Shown here: positions 6,083 to 6,546 of the stretch, in pieces | Layout: every line of letters starts with the position of its first letter | Numbering within the stretch: the stretch's first letter is position 1 | Notes under the pieces: generated by a model | Told to the model about the DNA's origin: nothing | The model's input: only the letters and a program-made list of their open reading frames with translations | Database searches by the model: none | Assembly: GCA_007127175.1 (NCBI GenBank) | Contig: SKZX01000393.1 | Span: 1-6,546, forward strand | Direction: 5' to 3' | Source: Desulfobacterales bacterium | GTDB taxonomy: Bacteria > Desulfobacterota > Desulfobacteria > Desulfobacterales > Desulfosalsimonadaceae | DNA: 6,546 nt | Program-made: the position numbers and the translations under genes

Positions 6083-6546
6083 TTATTCCTTTTTTCCGGT
6101 TTTGCCGCGGCTGATAATCACTGTTTTTTCAAGGGAAGCGGGATCACCGTGCGTTTTTGCCGGTTTTTCGCCCGGCATTGGATCATCCCCCCCGTCCGGT
6201 TCCACCGGGGGCTTGGGCCCCTGCCATGCTGCCCGAGAGGCGGGTCCTTCCGGAAGCCCTCCCGGTCCGGGACCTGCGGATGGCAAGCCATTGGCCGGGC
6301 GGGTGATAATCCGCGTCTTTTCCAGTGTGCCTGCATTTGCCGGGGGCCTTAATTTCCGGGCATCCGCCTGTTCGGGTGCAGGCCGGAGAATGCGGGTTTT
6401 CTGCAGGTCGTTGCCGGCCTGAGCTTCTGACGGCCCCTGAAATGCACCACGCTTTGAAATAATGACGGTTTCCTGGATATCCGGCGGGCCGGCCCTTTCA
6501 TCAGGCGGCGCGGGTTTCGCCCGGGGAGGTGTTTCCGCTGTCGCCG
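6083..6546 (-). CDS. C-terminal part of a Pro/Ala/Gly-rich T6SS-associated protein with four Thr-x-Ile-Ile/Leu motifs (5' end outside window)
   Basis: The frame is open from the window edge to a TAA at 6085-6083, about 153 codons, with no domain start visible. The composition is dominated by Pro, Ala, Gly and charged residues, so it is probably disordered. Set into it are four copies of a short motif: QETVIISK (Thr codon at 6469), QKTRILRP (6397), EKTRIITR (6316) and EKTVIISR (6124). All have Thr followed by Ile or Leu at +3, with a basic residue shortly after. The tail is short and basic (RGKTGKKE). FHA domains bind phosphothreonine and often favour a hydrophobic or acidic residue at +3, and T6SS loci commonly encode FHA proteins (TagH/Fha), so this may be the linker or tail of one, or a kinase substrate. 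That role is inferred; no FHA domain is visible here. The next gene is in the same frame, directly after the stop. I am confident that it is coding, because its repeats are conserved at protein level, but not of its function. Confidence 0.7.
   Translation of the reverse strand, partial: ATAETPPRAKPAPPDERAGPPDIQETVIISKRGAFQGPSEAQAGNDLQKTRILRPAPEQADARKLRPPANAGTLEKTRIITRPANGLPSAGPGPGGLPEGPASRAAWQGPKPPVEPDGGDDPMPGEKPAKTHGDPASLEKTVIISRGKTGKKE
6086..6478 (-). repeat. Four dispersed protein-level repeats with a Thr-x-Ile-Ile/Leu core
   Basis: Copies begin near 6478, 6406, 6325 and 6133. The shared pattern is a hydrophobic residue, Glu/Gln, Lys/Glu, Thr, Val/Arg, Ile, Ile/Leu, any residue, Arg/Lys. 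The Thr codons are 24, 27 and 64 codons apart, with Pro/Gly/Ala-rich spacers. Codon choice differs between copies (ACC, ACC, ACG, ACA for Thr), which suggests selection on the peptide and not recent DNA duplication. Confidence 0.75.
6087..6091 (-). promoter_or_regulatory. Ribosome binding site upstream of the TagH-C-like gene
   Basis: AAGGA, within the last codons of the upstream gene, lies 4 nt before an in-frame TTG (6082) and 16 nt before the ATG (6070). It indicates independent initiation of the downstream gene, probably coupled to termination at the TAA (6085-6083), and favours the TTG if spacing decides. Confidence 0.5.

Noticed and set aside
6102..6422. Plus-strand frame of 106 codons
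   Set aside because: It is antisense to the motif-rich protein, whose four repeated peptides show that the minus frame is the real one.

Overview
This window is part of a type VI secretion system (T6SS) gene cluster from a Gram-negative bacterium. All genes lie on the minus strand, so transcription runs from position 6546 towards position 1. Gene order, the short intergenic distances and the FHA/TagH-like proteins next to tssJ suggest a deltaproteobacterial (Desulfobacterota-type) lineage. That assignment is an inference from style and is not secure.

In transcription order the window holds: (1) the C-terminal end of a Pro/Ala/Gly-rich protein (6546 to 6083) carrying four copies of a short motif with the core Thr-x-Ile-Ile/Leu; (2) a 243 to 247 residue protein (to 5339) that resembles the C-terminal domain of TagH/ImpI FHA proteins but has no FHA domain of its own; (3) tssJ, the outer-membrane lipoprotein; (4) tssK, the baseplate-to-membrane adaptor; (5) tssL (DotU type), the single-pass inner-membrane subunit; (6) tssM (IcmF type), the large inner-membrane ATPase-like subunit, which runs off the window at position 1. 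TssJ, TssL and TssM together form the envelope-spanning membrane complex, and TssK docks the phage-like baseplate onto it. The two upstream proteins look like parts of the FHA / threonine-phosphorylation branch that regulates T6SS assembly.

The genes touch or overlap: gene 2 overlaps tssJ by 11 nt, tssJ and tssK are 2 nt apart, tssK and tssL are separated by 2 nt (or overlap by 2 nt with the TTG start), and tssL abuts tssM. This implies one polycistronic, translationally coupled operon. I see no promoter, terminator, tRNA, CRISPR array, insertion sequence or attachment site, and there is no gene-free stretch longer than a few bases.

Three things deserve attention. First, tssM is interrupted by an apparent one-base loss at about position 2544. 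It puts the two N-terminal membrane helices in a different frame from the NTPase body, and an in-frame ATG at 2550 could start a body without that anchor. Second, the four-copy Thr-x-Ile-Ile/Leu motif matches what FHA domains favour in phosphothreonine ligands (a hydrophobic residue at +3). Third, genes 1 and 2 are in the same reading frame and are separated by a single TAA, as if a TagH-like protein had been split in two.
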